Shown piece by piece: positions 43,042 through 51,021 of a stretch of DNA of 64,000 nt. A program made the translations under genes and the position numbers. The DNA lies in contig NZ_CP101456.1 of assembly GCF_024362485.1 (NCBI RefSeq), positions 806,001-870,000 on the forward strand, written 5' to 3'. Within the stretch, counting starts at the first letter, position 1. Every line of letters starts with the position of its first letter. The DNA is from Natronobeatus ordinarius (GTDB lineage Archaea > Halobacteriota > Halobacteria > Halobacteriales > Natrialbaceae). The notes under the pieces were generated by a model. It was not told the origin of the DNA and searched no databases. It was given only the letters and a program-made list of their open reading frames with translations.

Positions 43042-44277
43042 TCAGGCTCGAGTCGCCATCCGTTCGACGGCTCGGCACAGCACCTCGGTGCCCGCGACGA
43101 CGTCGTCCCACTCGGTGTACTCGCTCTCGCGGTGACTGACGCCGTCGACGCTCGGGACGAAGAGCATCCCCGTCGGCGCGAGCTGATTCAGGTAGCTCGC
43201 GTCGTGGCCCGCGCCGCTGACCAGGTGCGTGTACGAACAGCCGACCTCCTCGGCCGCCGCCGCCACCGTCTCGATGCAGCCGTCGTCGAACGGCGCCGCG
43301 TCGATCCGCATCAGTTCCTCGAGTTCGTACTCGAGTCCCTCCCGTTCGGCGGCGTGTTCGACCTCCCGGCGGACGCGGTCGACGGCGGCGTCGATCGTCT
43401 CGTTGTCGTAGGATCGGACGTCGACCGTGAACGTGACGCGTTCGGGAATCACGTTGATCGAGTTGGGCCAGACGTCGACGCTGCCGACGGTCCCGACCAG
43501 GTCGGTTCCGCCCGTGGCCGTCAGCTCGCGGACCGCCTTCGCGACCTCGGCCGCGCCGACGAAGGCGTCTTGCCGGGCGTGCATCGGCGTCGGTCCTGCG
43601 TGATCTGCCTGCCCCTCGAAGGTGGCCTCGAGCCAGGCGAAGCCGTAGACGCCCTCGACGACGCCGACGTCGAGCCCCCGCTCTTCGAGGACCGGCCCCT
43701 GCTCGACGTGGAGCTCGAGGTAACGGTGCAGGTCGTCGGGCTCGGCGGGAGCCTCGCCCCGGTAGCCGATGCGCTCGAGTTCCTCGCCGAACGTCTTCCC
43801 CGCTTTGTCCTCGAGCCCATAGGCGAACTCCGGATCGAAGACGCCGGCGTAGACGCCGCTGCCGAGCATGTCCGGCTGGAACCGAACGCCCTCCTCGTTG
43901 CTCCAGGAGACCACCTCGAGTGGGCGGTCGGTCTCGACGCCCGCGTCGGAAAACGCCTCGACGACCTCGAGTGCGCCGAGAACGCCCACGACGCCGTCGT
44001 AGCGCCCGCCGTTGTACTGACTGTCGACGTGCGAGCCGAGCAGGACGACGTCGGCGTCGGGGTCACGCCCCTCCCGGCGACCGAAGACGTTGCCCACCTC
44101 GTCGATTCGCACCTCGAGTCCCGCCTCCTCGAACCACTCGACGAGCTGGTCTCGAGCTTCTCGGTTGGCGTCCGACAGCGACGGCCGGTTGACCCCGCCC
44201 GCCTCGGTGGCGCCGATCTCGTTAAACGCGTCGAACCGATCCCGCAATCGCTGGCCGTCTACTGTGACATCACTCAT
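43042..44277 (-). CDS. M20-type amidohydrolase (N-carbamoyl-amino acid hydrolase / allantoate amidohydrolase family)
   Basis: 411 residues. Metal-binding motifs are LGSHVDSQYNGGRYDG (His, Asp), WSNEEGVRF (bridging Glu pair) and a C-terminal HDASYL His. The dimerisation lid domain (~residues 215-330, with DHAGPTPMHARQDA) is typical of hydantoinase/carbamoylase enzymes. These hydrolyse N-carbamoyl amino acids, beta-ureidopropionate or ureidoglycolate/allantoate; residues seen do not discriminate. No hydantoinase neighbour is present. The next two catabolic genes on this strand (45301-48041) lie beyond a plus-strand membrane protein. Confidence 0.9.
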   Translation of the reverse strand: MSDVTVDGQRLRDRFDAFNEIGATEAGGVNRPSLSDANREARDQLVEWFEEAGLEVRIDEVGNVFGRREGRDPDADVVLLGSHVDSQYNGGRYDGVVGVLGALEVVEAFSDAGVETDRPLEVVSWSNEEGVRFQPDMLGSGVYAGVFDPEFAYGLEDKAGKTFGEELERIGYRGEAPAEPDDLHRYLELHVEQGPVLEERGLDVGVVEGVYGFAWLEATFEGQADHAGPTPMHARQDAFVGAAEVAKAVRELTATGGTDLVGTVGSVDVWPNSINVIPERVTFTVDVRSYDNETIDAAVDRVRREVEHAAEREGLEYELEELMRIDAAPFDDGCIETVAAAAEEVGCSYTHLVSGAGHDASYLNQLAPTGMLFVPSVDGVSHRESEYTEWDDVVAGTEVLCRAVERMATRA

Positions 44278-44649
44278 ACCGCCACCCTTTCGACGGCGCG
44301 GCTTAAGCGCACCGTCGTCGGGTGGCCGGTCGACTCCTCGAGGCGTCCTGCGCTCTCGCTACGGGGGAATCGAGTTCCGAGATCACGTTGCACGTACACC
44401 GTCGGTGAGTACGTACTATGCAGGCGAATACCAGTCGAAGAAAGAGCAGGTTACTCGGTCAAGCTTTAGCATGGGGCGTGACCAACTAGTGGCGGTCGAG
44501 GCGGATCTCGAGACGATGACGACCGGTACGATCGTTACGAGCGGCGGCGACGGCTCCCATCGATGTTTCAGTGATCGCGCGGTGGATTCGACACCTTCCG
44601 GAAGTTCTCCGGCACAGCGGCCGGAAACCGGCGACAGGGTGGTCGACCC
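44278..44649. other. Intergenic region, no confident gene
   Basis: 372 bp between divergent genes. A 60-codon ORF (44471-44653) overlaps the next start by GTGA but has atypical composition and no promoter. A palindromic-looking GGTACGATCGTTAC lies at about 44523. Nothing else is recognised. Confidence 0.3.
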
Positions 44650-45267
44650 GTGAGGTTCCTCGAGCTGTTACCACTGGTGTTCGTGATGATCGCGGGCCCC
44701 CAGATCCTCAGCGCCGTCTTTCTCGCGACGAGCGAGAACTGGCGACGGAACTCCGCCGCGTTCGTCGGCGGTGCGGCACTCTCGGTCCCACTGGTCGTCA
44801 CACTCGCGTACGTGTTCGGCGTCGGTGCCACCGGGCAGGGGGCGCCGAACGAGGCGCTGAGCGCGGTCGTCGTCGTTCTCCTCTTGCTCGCGATGGTGCA
44901 CACGTACCGCACGAGGGCGGAGGCGGAACCGCCGCGATGGATGGGGAAACTCGAGACCGCGACGCCACGGTTTTCGTTCCGGCTCGGCTTTCTCCTCATT
45001 GGCTTCTTCCCGACCGATCTCCTCACGTCGGTCGCCGTCGGCTCCTACCTCGCGGCGCACGACGCGCCGTTGACCCACGCCGTTCCGTTCGTCGCCCTCA
45101 CACTCCTGGCGCTGGCCCTCCCTTCGCTCGTCCTGGCTGCCTTCGGCGAGCGCGCAGAAACCTTCCTCCCGACGGCTCGCGACTGGATGAACGCGAACTC
45201 GTGGCTCGTCAACGAACTCGTGCTCGGCTTCTTCGTCGTGATGTCGCTCAACAATCTCCTGGGCTGA
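44650..45267 (+). CDS. GAP/Sap-like six-helix membrane protein
   Basis: 205 residues, about six transmembrane helices (LLPLVFVMIAGPQILSAVFL, AFVGGAALSVPLVVTLAYVF, LSAVVVVLLLLAMVHTY, FRLGFLLIGFFPTDLLTSVA, VPFVALTLLALALPSLVLAA, ELVLGFFVVMSLNNLLG). The layout resembles the GAP/Sap (sulfolipid-addressing) and LysE-like families of small exporters. Starts with GTG at 44650; a GGGTGG stretch just upstream might serve as a ribosome site. Substrate unknown. Confidence 0.72.
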   Translation: MRFLELLPLVFVMIAGPQILSAVFLATSENWRRNSAAFVGGAALSVPLVVTLAYVFGVGATGQGAPNEALSAVVVVLLLLAMVHTYRTRAEAEPPRWMGKLETATPRFSFRLGFLLIGFFPTDLLTSVAVGSYLAAHDAPLTHAVPFVALTLLALALPSLVLAAFGERAETFLPTARDWMNANSWLVNELVLGFFVVMSLNNLLG

Positions 45268-45300
45268 ATCGAGCGAGCAGCTGGGATCGAGGGTCGGCTC

Positions 45301-46677
45301 TCACAGCTCCCGTTCGACGGCCTCGAGCGTCGCGTGCAACCGCTCGAGCAGGTCGTCGGCGTCGCCCTCGTCGATCGTGAGCGGTGGCGTGAGCAGGGTG
45401 TGGTCGCCGCGCTCGCCGTCGACGTGGGTGCCGCCGGGGTAGGTGATGAGCCCGTGGTCGAGGCCCGTCTCGAACAACAGCTCGCCGAGGCCGACGTCGG
45501 GGTCGAACGGTTCCTTGGTTTCGCGGTCGGCGACGAACTCGAGGCCCCACATGAGCCCCTTTCCGCGGACGTCGCCGACGAACTCGTACTCGTAACACTC
45601 CTCGAGCCGTTCGCCCAGGTACGCTCCGACGGTCCGGGCGTTCGCGACGAGGTCGTGGTCGGCCACGTACTCGAGGACGGCGAGGCCGATGGCGGCCGAA
45701 GTCGGGTTGAAACAGTAGGTGTGGCCGTGCTGGAAGCCGTCCTCGAGGTCCTCGAAGACGTCGACGATCCGGTCGTGGGGCATCGTCCCGCCCATCGGGG
45801 TGTAGCCGCCGCTCATTCCCTTCGCACCAGTAATGATGTCGGGCGTGACGTCCCAGTGTTCGATGGCGAAGTTCTCGCCGGTGCGGCCGAACCCCGACAT
45901 GACCTCGTCGACGATGAACAGCACGTCGTACTCGGTGCAGATCTCCCGCACGCGCTCGAAGTAGCCGTCGTGGGGGCTGGCGGCGGCGTTCGCGGCACCC
46001 GTCACCGGCTCGGCGATGAACGCGGCGACGGTGTCCGGTCCTTCCTGCTGGATGACGCGCTCGAGTTCGTCCGCACAGCGCACCCCGCAGGCCTCGCCGC
46101 CGTCGCCGTCACAGTACGGACAGCGATACGGCGAGCCGTGGGGCACCTTCGGGAAGTTCGCGTACAGCGGCCCCATCTTCGTCTTCCGGGCGGGAAAGCC
46201 CGAGAGCGCCATCGCGATCCCCGTGTTGCCGTGATAGCTCTGGCGCCGGGAGATCACCTTGTACTTGCCCTCGTTGCCTCGCTCGTAGTGGTACTGGCGG
46301 GCGAGCTTCACGGCGCTCTCGTTCGCCTCCGAGCCGCTCGAGACGAGCCACGCCTTCTCGAAGCCGTCGGGAGTGAACTCGGCGATCTTCTCCGTATAGG
46401 CCTGGGCTGGCTCGTTCGCGAAGAGCATGCTCGAGGTGTACTCGAGGCGCTCGATCTGTTCGGCTGCGGCGTCGGCGACCTCGGAGAGGCCGTGGCCGAC
46501 GGTGACGTTCTGGTTGCCGGAGACGGCGTCGAAGTAGGCGTTGCCGTCGGCGTCCCAGACGGTGTGGCCCTCCCCGCGGACGATGGTGACGTACTCCTTC
46601 GGGAAGACGCGGGGGAACAGTCCCCCAAGGTCGGCCCCCGGCGTCGGGGTTCGTTCTCGTCGCGCGTCGTGTGTCAT
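45301..46677 (-). CDS. Class III aminotransferase (PLP-dependent)
   Basis: 458 residues of the class III (omega) aminotransferase fold. SSGSEANESAVKLAR binds PLP phosphate, SYHGNTG is the conserved ring-stacking segment, FIVDEVMSGFGRTG holds the PLP Asp, and the Schiff-base Lys is in TGAKGMSGGY. A Cys-rich insert (YRCPYCDGDGGEACGVRC) before the large-domain helix could bind a metal. Relatives use 4-aminobutyrate, beta-alanine, alanine-glyoxylate or 2,2-dialkylglycine; the specificity is not evident. Start is the ATG at 46677. The M20 gene lies upstream on the same strand (62 bp), a possible operon for amino-acid catabolism. Confidence 0.9.
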   Translation of the reverse strand: MTHDARRERTPTPGADLGGLFPRVFPKEYVTIVRGEGHTVWDADGNAYFDAVSGNQNVTVGHGLSEVADAAAEQIERLEYTSSMLFANEPAQAYTEKIAEFTPDGFEKAWLVSSGSEANESAVKLARQYHYERGNEGKYKVISRRQSYHGNTGIAMALSGFPARKTKMGPLYANFPKVPHGSPYRCPYCDGDGGEACGVRCADELERVIQQEGPDTVAAFIAEPVTGAANAAASPHDGYFERVREICTEYDVLFIVDEVMSGFGRTGENFAIEHWDVTPDIITGAKGMSGGYTPMGGTMPHDRIVDVFEDLEDGFQHGHTYCFNPTSAAIGLAVLEYVADHDLVANARTVGAYLGERLEECYEYEFVGDVRGKGLMWGLEFVADRETKEPFDPDVGLGELLFETGLDHGLITYPGGTHVDGERGDHTLLTPPLTIDEGDADDLLERLHATLEAVEREL

Positions 46678-46739
46678 GGAATCTCTTGTGAAGCGGGTGC
46701 AGTTGTATCCAGCGGTTGGTGCCCGACGAACGAGTACGA

Positions 46740-48041
46740 CTACGCGTCGCCGAGTTCGTAGCCACACCAGGCCATCGCGGTCGCCGCGAGCGCGAGGGTG
46801 AGTGCCTCGAGTTCCTCGACCGGGAGGTACTCGTCGGTGCCGTGGATGTTGTACGCGCCGGGGCCGAAACAGGTCGCCGGCGTGTCGGCGTCATTGACGA
46901 AGAATCGGCTGTCGATCCCGCCCGGAAAGCCCTTGGGGTGACTCTCCTGGCCGAGCACCGCCTCGGTGACGGATTGGACCGTGCGGACGATCGGCTCGTC
47001 GGGGTCGATCTTCGCCGAGCTGCCCCGCCAGCCGAACCACTCGAGGTCGGGTGGGTGTGCCTCGAGCCAGGGGTCGCCTGCGGCGGCCTCGCGGACCGTC
47101 TCCGCGACGAGCTCGTGGATCTCCTCGCGGGTCTCATCGGGGGCGTGAGAGATTCGGGCCTCGAGAACGGCCTCGTCGGGGACGCTCGAAACCCACCCGC
47201 CGGCGCGCACCGTCCCGAGGTTGAGCGAGACGGTGTGCTCGTGCCATCCCTCGAAGAGCTCGTCGTGAACCGTCGTCTTCCGGTGGTCGTGGAGCTCCTC
47301 GAGTGCCTGGTAGATCGGCAGCAGTTTCGACATGGCGTTGACGCCGTTGTCGGTCTCGGCCGCGTGGGCCCCTTCCCCCTGGACGGTCACCCGGAAGTAA
47401 GAGACGCCATCGTTGGCGATCCACTGGTCGAAGTCCGTGGGCTCCGGGATGACGACGGCGTCGGCGTCGACGCCCGCGAGGACGGTCGCGAGCGTTCCCC
47501 CGGCGCCGCCAGACTCCTCCTCGATCACCGAACTGAGCGTGAGGTCGCCGGCGAGGGTAATCCCCGCCCGCTCGAGCGCCTCGAGCGCGAAGATCATCGC
47601 GGCGACGCCGCCTTTCATGTCCGACGCGCCGCGGCCGAGCAGCCGGCCGTCCTCGACCGTTCCGGCGAAGGGGTCGAACGACCACGCCTCGCGGTCGCCC
47701 TCGGGGACGACGTCGACGTGGCCGTTGAACAGCAGCGATGGCCCGTCGTCCGCGCCCTCGCGGGTCGCCACGAGGTTCGGCCGGTCGTCGTACGGGCTCT
47801 CGGGTTCGACGTACTCGGGGTGGTCCTCGAGGCCGTCCACGTCGGCGGCGTTCACGTCCTCGACGTCGAGGTCGAGCGACTCGAGTTTCTCCCGCACGAT
47901 GGCCTGGGCCGGCCCTTCCTGACCGGGAACGCTTCGAACCCGGACCAGATCGGCCGCGAACGCCACGAGGTCGGCCGAGAGCTCGTCGACGGCCGCCTCG
48001 AGTCGTTCGTAGATATCCTGATCGACGGGGAACTCAGCCAT
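46740..48041 (-). CDS. M20 family metallopeptidase/deacylase (ArgE/DapE-like)
   Basis: 433 residues. Metal ligands are in LLFNGHVDVVPEG (His, Asp), LGRGASDMKGGVAAM (bridging Asp) and SSVIEEESGGAGG (Glu pair), with a C-terminal NIHGTDEYLP His. The lid domain carries GEGAHAAETDNGVNAM. The family includes acetylornithine deacetylase, succinyl-diaminopimelate desuccinylase and carboxypeptidase G; the exact substrate is open. The ATG at 48041 (MAEFPVDQD) is chosen because the longer in-frame ORF upstream enters the palindromic element. It is followed by the class III aminotransferase. Confidence 0.9.
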   Translation of the reverse strand: MAEFPVDQDIYERLEAAVDELSADLVAFAADLVRVRSVPGQEGPAQAIVREKLESLDLDVEDVNAADVDGLEDHPEYVEPESPYDDRPNLVATREGADDGPSLLFNGHVDVVPEGDREAWSFDPFAGTVEDGRLLGRGASDMKGGVAAMIFALEALERAGITLAGDLTLSSVIEEESGGAGGTLATVLAGVDADAVVIPEPTDFDQWIANDGVSYFRVTVQGEGAHAAETDNGVNAMSKLLPIYQALEELHDHRKTTVHDELFEGWHEHTVSLNLGTVRAGGWVSSVPDEAVLEARISHAPDETREEIHELVAETVREAAAGDPWLEAHPPDLEWFGWRGSSAKIDPDEPIVRTVQSVTEAVLGQESHPKGFPGGIDSRFFVNDADTPATCFGPGAYNIHGTDEYLPVEELEALTLALAATAMAWCGYELGDA

Positions 48042-48169
48042 CAATTTCCCCCAGTCGGCGTCCCGACACGTTCTGTCGTACCATGGGTGAGAGAGATGGA
48101 CGTCTCGTGTTAATCGTTCCGGAGCGTCGTGGCGATGGGTACCGTCGCGTGGTGACGGTTGCGTCTGGT

Positions 48170-48289
48170 ATAGTAACAACTGAAACGGTTTACACACTGC
48201 TCGCAGTGGAGCGGCCAGAACTGGCTTACGCTGCCAGTTCTGGCCGCTTGATCGCGAGCAGGTGTGCAATGACTTTCAGTGGCTACTAT
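48170..48289. repeat. Palindromic MITE-like element, copy 2 (120 bp)
   Basis: Same outer ends as copy 1 (10571-10689): ATAGTAACAACTGAAAC at the left and GGTGTGCAATGACTTTCA then GGCTACTAT at the right. The inner arms are TGCTCGC/GCGAGCA and GCGGCCAGAACTGG/CCAGTTCTGGCCGC, again perfect but with different bases from copy 1. The right 18 bp (GGTGTGCAATGACTTTCA, 48261-48278) are identical in both copies (10661-10678 in copy 1). It lies between the M20 gene and the thiolase operon's 3' end. No ORF. Confidence 0.85.
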
Positions 48290-48331
48290 AGCGCTCTGAC
48301 CCGCGTAGACAGAGACAGGGTCGTGCGCGTT

Positions 48332-49495
48332 TCAGCGATCTCTGGCCAGTAGGTTGACGCAGGCGACGCTCCCAGTTGCGTTTCGGCCGATGCCGATGTT
48401 GTGCTGGAGGCCGTACCTCGGGCGCGAATCGACCTGTACCGCCCCGGCTTCGTCGCGGAGCTGTTCGTACAGTTCGACGATCTGTGCGACGCCAGTCGCG
48501 CCGATCGGGTGTCCTTTCGAGAGCAGCCCGCCGCTGGGGTTGACCGGTATATCGCCGTCGAGTGTCGTGACCCCGTTCTCGATCAGTTCGCCACCGCGGC
48601 CGGGGTCGGCGAATCCGAGGTCCTCGTAGGTGATGAGCTCGGTGATGGTAAAGCAGTCGTGAACCTCGGCGACGTCGACATCGTCGGCGGTGATGCCGGC
48701 CTGTTGGTACGCCTGCTCGGCGGCGGCGCGCGTGGCCGGGAACCGTGCGAGCGCCTCGTCGTCACCGCGAAACAGGCTGTTCGTGGCGAGCCCACTTCCA
48801 GCGACCCAGACGGGTGCGTCGGTATACGTGTAGGCCACTTCCTCACTCGCGACGAGCACTGCGGCTGCACCGTCTGTCACCGGACAGCAGTCGTACAGCG
48901 TGAGTGGATCCGTCACGGTCGGACTCGTCAGGACGTCCTCCACCGAGCATCGGAACTGGTAGTGTGCGTACGGGTACTTCGAGCCGTTCTCGTGGTTCTT
49001 GACGCTGATGGCGGCGATTTGCTCACGAGTGGTGCCGTACTCGTGCATGTGTCGACTCGCTCGGAGGCCAAAGAACGCCGGCATCGTCACGCCTCGGCCG
49101 CGCCACGGCTGCTCGACCAGGCTGAGATCCATCAGCCCACGCTCGTCGTCGCGCATCTTCTCGGCGCCGACGACCAGTGCGAGGTCGACCGTTCCGGAAC
49201 GGACGGCCTGAACTGCGTTGCGAAACGCGTCGCTCCCGGTTGCACAGGCGTTTTCGACCCGTGTGACGGGGATATCGAACAGGCCGGTTGCACACGAGAG
49301 GCCGAGCCCGCTCGCAGCGTCCCCGGCGATGTCGGCCGTTCCGTACCAAGCGGCCTCGATCTTCGAGGGGGAGACGCCGGCGTCGACAGAGTTCAGTGCG
49401 CCACGGTATGCACGTTCGATGAGCTGATCCGTCGACTGGTCGAAGTGGTCGCCGAAGGGGATCATCCCAGCACCGACGACGGCGACGTCTCTCAT
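48332..49495 (-). CDS. Thiolase-family acyl-CoA acyltransferase (SCP-x-type)
   Basis: 387 residues. The nucleophile is Cys84 in ENACATGSDA; the His motifs are AEVHDCFTITEL and SKGHPIGATG. The sequence resembles SCP-x/acetoacetyl-CoA-type thiolases of archaea that work with a DUF35 partner. It either cleaves 3-ketoacyl-CoA with CoA or makes acetoacetyl-CoA; the catabolic setting favours cleavage. The start overlaps the DUF35 gene by 4 bp (ATGA). It is the last gene of a three-gene operon (HMGS-like, DUF35, thiolase), the same set that forms the archaeal thiolase/HMGS complex. Confidence 0.9.
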   Translation of the reverse strand: MRDVAVVGAGMIPFGDHFDQSTDQLIERAYRGALNSVDAGVSPSKIEAAWYGTADIAGDAASGLGLSCATGLFDIPVTRVENACATGSDAFRNAVQAVRSGTVDLALVVGAEKMRDDERGLMDLSLVEQPWRGRGVTMPAFFGLRASRHMHEYGTTREQIAAISVKNHENGSKYPYAHYQFRCSVEDVLTSPTVTDPLTLYDCCPVTDGAAAVLVASEEVAYTYTDAPVWVAGSGLATNSLFRGDDEALARFPATRAAAEQAYQQAGITADDVDVAEVHDCFTITELITYEDLGFADPGRGGELIENGVTTLDGDIPVNPSGGLLSKGHPIGATGVAQIVELYEQLRDEAGAVQVDSRPRYGLQHNIGIGRNATGSVACVNLLARDR

Positions 49496-49905
49496 CGGTC
49501 ACCCCGCGGCTGTTTGAACACGAACGCGTACATCGGCAGCCCTTCGATCTCGAACAGCCGCCGAAAGTCGGCGTCGGCTTCCATTCCGATCTCGATTTCC
49601 GCTGGGTCGGTCTCCGTGAAGAGCCCGTACACGCGTGCTGGCTCCCCGTCTCCTTGCTGTGGCATATCGACGATCGCAACCGGCAGGGGTGTTTCGAACG
49701 CCGCTGGTAAGCGGTGCTGGACGACGTAGGACCTGACGATCCCGCGCTCACAGAGTTCGGTGGGCTCCCATCCGGGCTCGAGTGCTCCGCAGCGAACGCA
49801 CCCCTCAGGCCGTTCGGGGAACGAGACGTATCCGCAGGCGTTACACTCCCTGGCGAGGAGTCGTTCGGTTCGCGTCCGCTCTCGCCAGTGTCGTGGTCGG
49901 AACAT
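49492..49905 (-). CDS. DUF35 zinc-ribbon/OB-fold acyl-CoA-binding protein
   Basis: 137 residues. The N-terminal zinc ribbon has four cysteines (CNACGYVSFPERPEGCVRCG; Cys21, 24, 36, 39). The rest is an OB-fold (RSYVVQHRLPAAFETPLPVA, RVYGLFTETDPAEIEIGMEA). In the characterised archaeal complex, DUF35 joins thiolase and HMG-CoA synthase and channels acetoacetyl-CoA through a shared CoA tunnel. It overlaps the HMGS-like stop by one base and the thiolase start by four. Confidence 0.9.
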   Translation of the reverse strand: MFRPRHWRERTRTERLLARECNACGYVSFPERPEGCVRCGALEPGWEPTELCERGIVRSYVVQHRLPAAFETPLPVAIVDMPQQGDGEPARVYGLFTETDPAEIEIGMEADADFRRLFEIEGLPMYAFVFKQPRGDR

Positions 49906-50903
49906 CAGCAGGTCCCCCTCGCTCGCGCTCGATACCGTCGATGTGCGGCGTACGAGACGTACGACTTACTCTCGAGGTACGTGCTCGTCGTCGTCTCCGG
50001 CGTTCGCTCGACGCCGGGGCCGGTCTCCACCGAGAGTGCGTCACAGCCTCCCGGTCCGTACGAGAGGAGAAACAGCTGCTGACCTTCGGTGGCACGCTCG
50101 AGTGCCAGTGCGGCGTCGAGGAGCAGACTGCCAGCTCCTGCATACCCGACGGCGTCGAACGTGGTATCGTGCGTACAGTCGATCGAGATGGCTTCGACCG
50201 CGCTCGAAACCCACCGGGGGTCGGGCGTCGTCATCGCGTACCGTTCCGGGGAGAACTCCCTGGGACAGCGGGACGCGAGCGTCACCAGCGTGTCGGTGAC
50301 GGCGTCGACAAAGCCCTCGTCCCGGTGAAACTGTGTGTCGCCTGTGACGGGCCCCGTCTCACGGTGTGCGAACCGACCGACAAATCCGGTCGTGTTCGAG
50401 ACGCCAGCGGTGAACGTTCCGACGTCTCCGTCCGATCCGAGCACCAGTGCCCCGGCGCCCGCTCCGGCGGTGAGCTCCGCATCGCTGCCGGCCGGCGCCG
50501 AAAGCACGTCGGTCGCCACGACGGCGACGGTTTCGGCCGATCCGGCCTCAATCGCGTCACGAGCCGCCGTGAGCGCCGTCGTCACCGCGCGTGGGGTGCC
50601 CTGGAAGTCGGCGACGCGGACGTCACCGTCGGCCCCGACTGCGTGGGCGACGTGCGGGGCGATTCCGCGTTCGTCGAACGGATCCGACGTCGTCGCCACG
50701 TACACGGCGTCGAGGTCGACGTCGTCCCGCGCGACGGTCAGGGCTTCTTTCAGCGCGGCGACCGCCATCGTCACGACGTCTTCGTCGTGCGACGGTACGG
50801 CGACCTCTCGTTCACGCCCTCGCCGACCGTGCTGTGTCGCGAGCGCCTCGTGTGTGATTCGGTACAGCGGCACGTATGAGCCGTACCCTCGTATCCCGGC
50901 CAT
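49905..50903 (-). CDS. HMG-CoA synthase-like thiolase-fold protein lacking the catalytic cysteine
   Basis: 332 residues of the KAS-III/HMGS fold: it starts GIRGYGSYVPLYRI like archaeal HMGS and ends GSLLLDAALALERATEGQQL then FLLSYGPGGCDALSVE. Where archaeal HMGS has a Cys in the ADLEFACKAGT segment, this reads VADFQGTPRAVTTAL (residues ~97-111): no Cys. The catalytic His region (HTPY) is also not evident. It may be a structural or regulatory partner of the DUF35-thiolase pair. Start is the ATG at 50903; 50912 is in frame. First gene of the operon, divergent from the HBD gene. Confidence 0.75.
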   Translation of the reverse strand: MAGIRGYGSYVPLYRITHEALATQHGRRGREREVAVPSHDEDVVTMAVAALKEALTVARDDVDLDAVYVATTSDPFDERGIAPHVAHAVGADGDVRVADFQGTPRAVTTALTAARDAIEAGSAETVAVVATDVLSAPAGSDAELTAGAGAGALVLGSDGDVGTFTAGVSNTTGFVGRFAHRETGPVTGDTQFHRDEGFVDAVTDTLVTLASRCPREFSPERYAMTTPDPRWVSSAVEAISIDCTHDTTFDAVGYAGAGSLLLDAALALERATEGQQLFLLSYGPGGCDALSVETGPGVERTPETTTSTYLESKSYVSYAAHRRYRARARGTC

Positions 50904-50929
50904 GAGAAACAATGTTAACTTAGACTTAG

Positions 50930-50940
50930 AAATACTTGTT
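50930..50940 (-). promoter_or_regulatory. TATA-like box of the HMGS-like/DUF35/thiolase operon
   Basis: GTATTTCTAAG on the minus strand, 20-35 nt before the alternative starts at 50912 and 50903. Confidence 0.4.
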
Positions 50941-50985
50941 GGTGGAAGGCCTATAGACTATTTACAAAACTATGGTAGCAATAAC

Positions 50986-50997
50986 CGAGACATTTAA
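50986..50997 (+). promoter_or_regulatory. TATA-like box of the 3-hydroxyacyl-CoA dehydrogenase gene
   Basis: CATTTAATAACG-type AT-rich box, centred about 28 nt before the ATG at 51022, within the ~110-bp divergent promoter region shared with the thiolase operon. Confidence 0.5.
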
Positions 50998-51021
50998 TAA
51001 CGACTCAGGTGACGGTCGAGT

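Noticed and set aside
44471-44653. 60-codon ORF overlapping the GTG start at 44650 by four bases
   Set aside because: Low acidity, no promoter at the right distance and no recognisable domain; the overlap may be chance.
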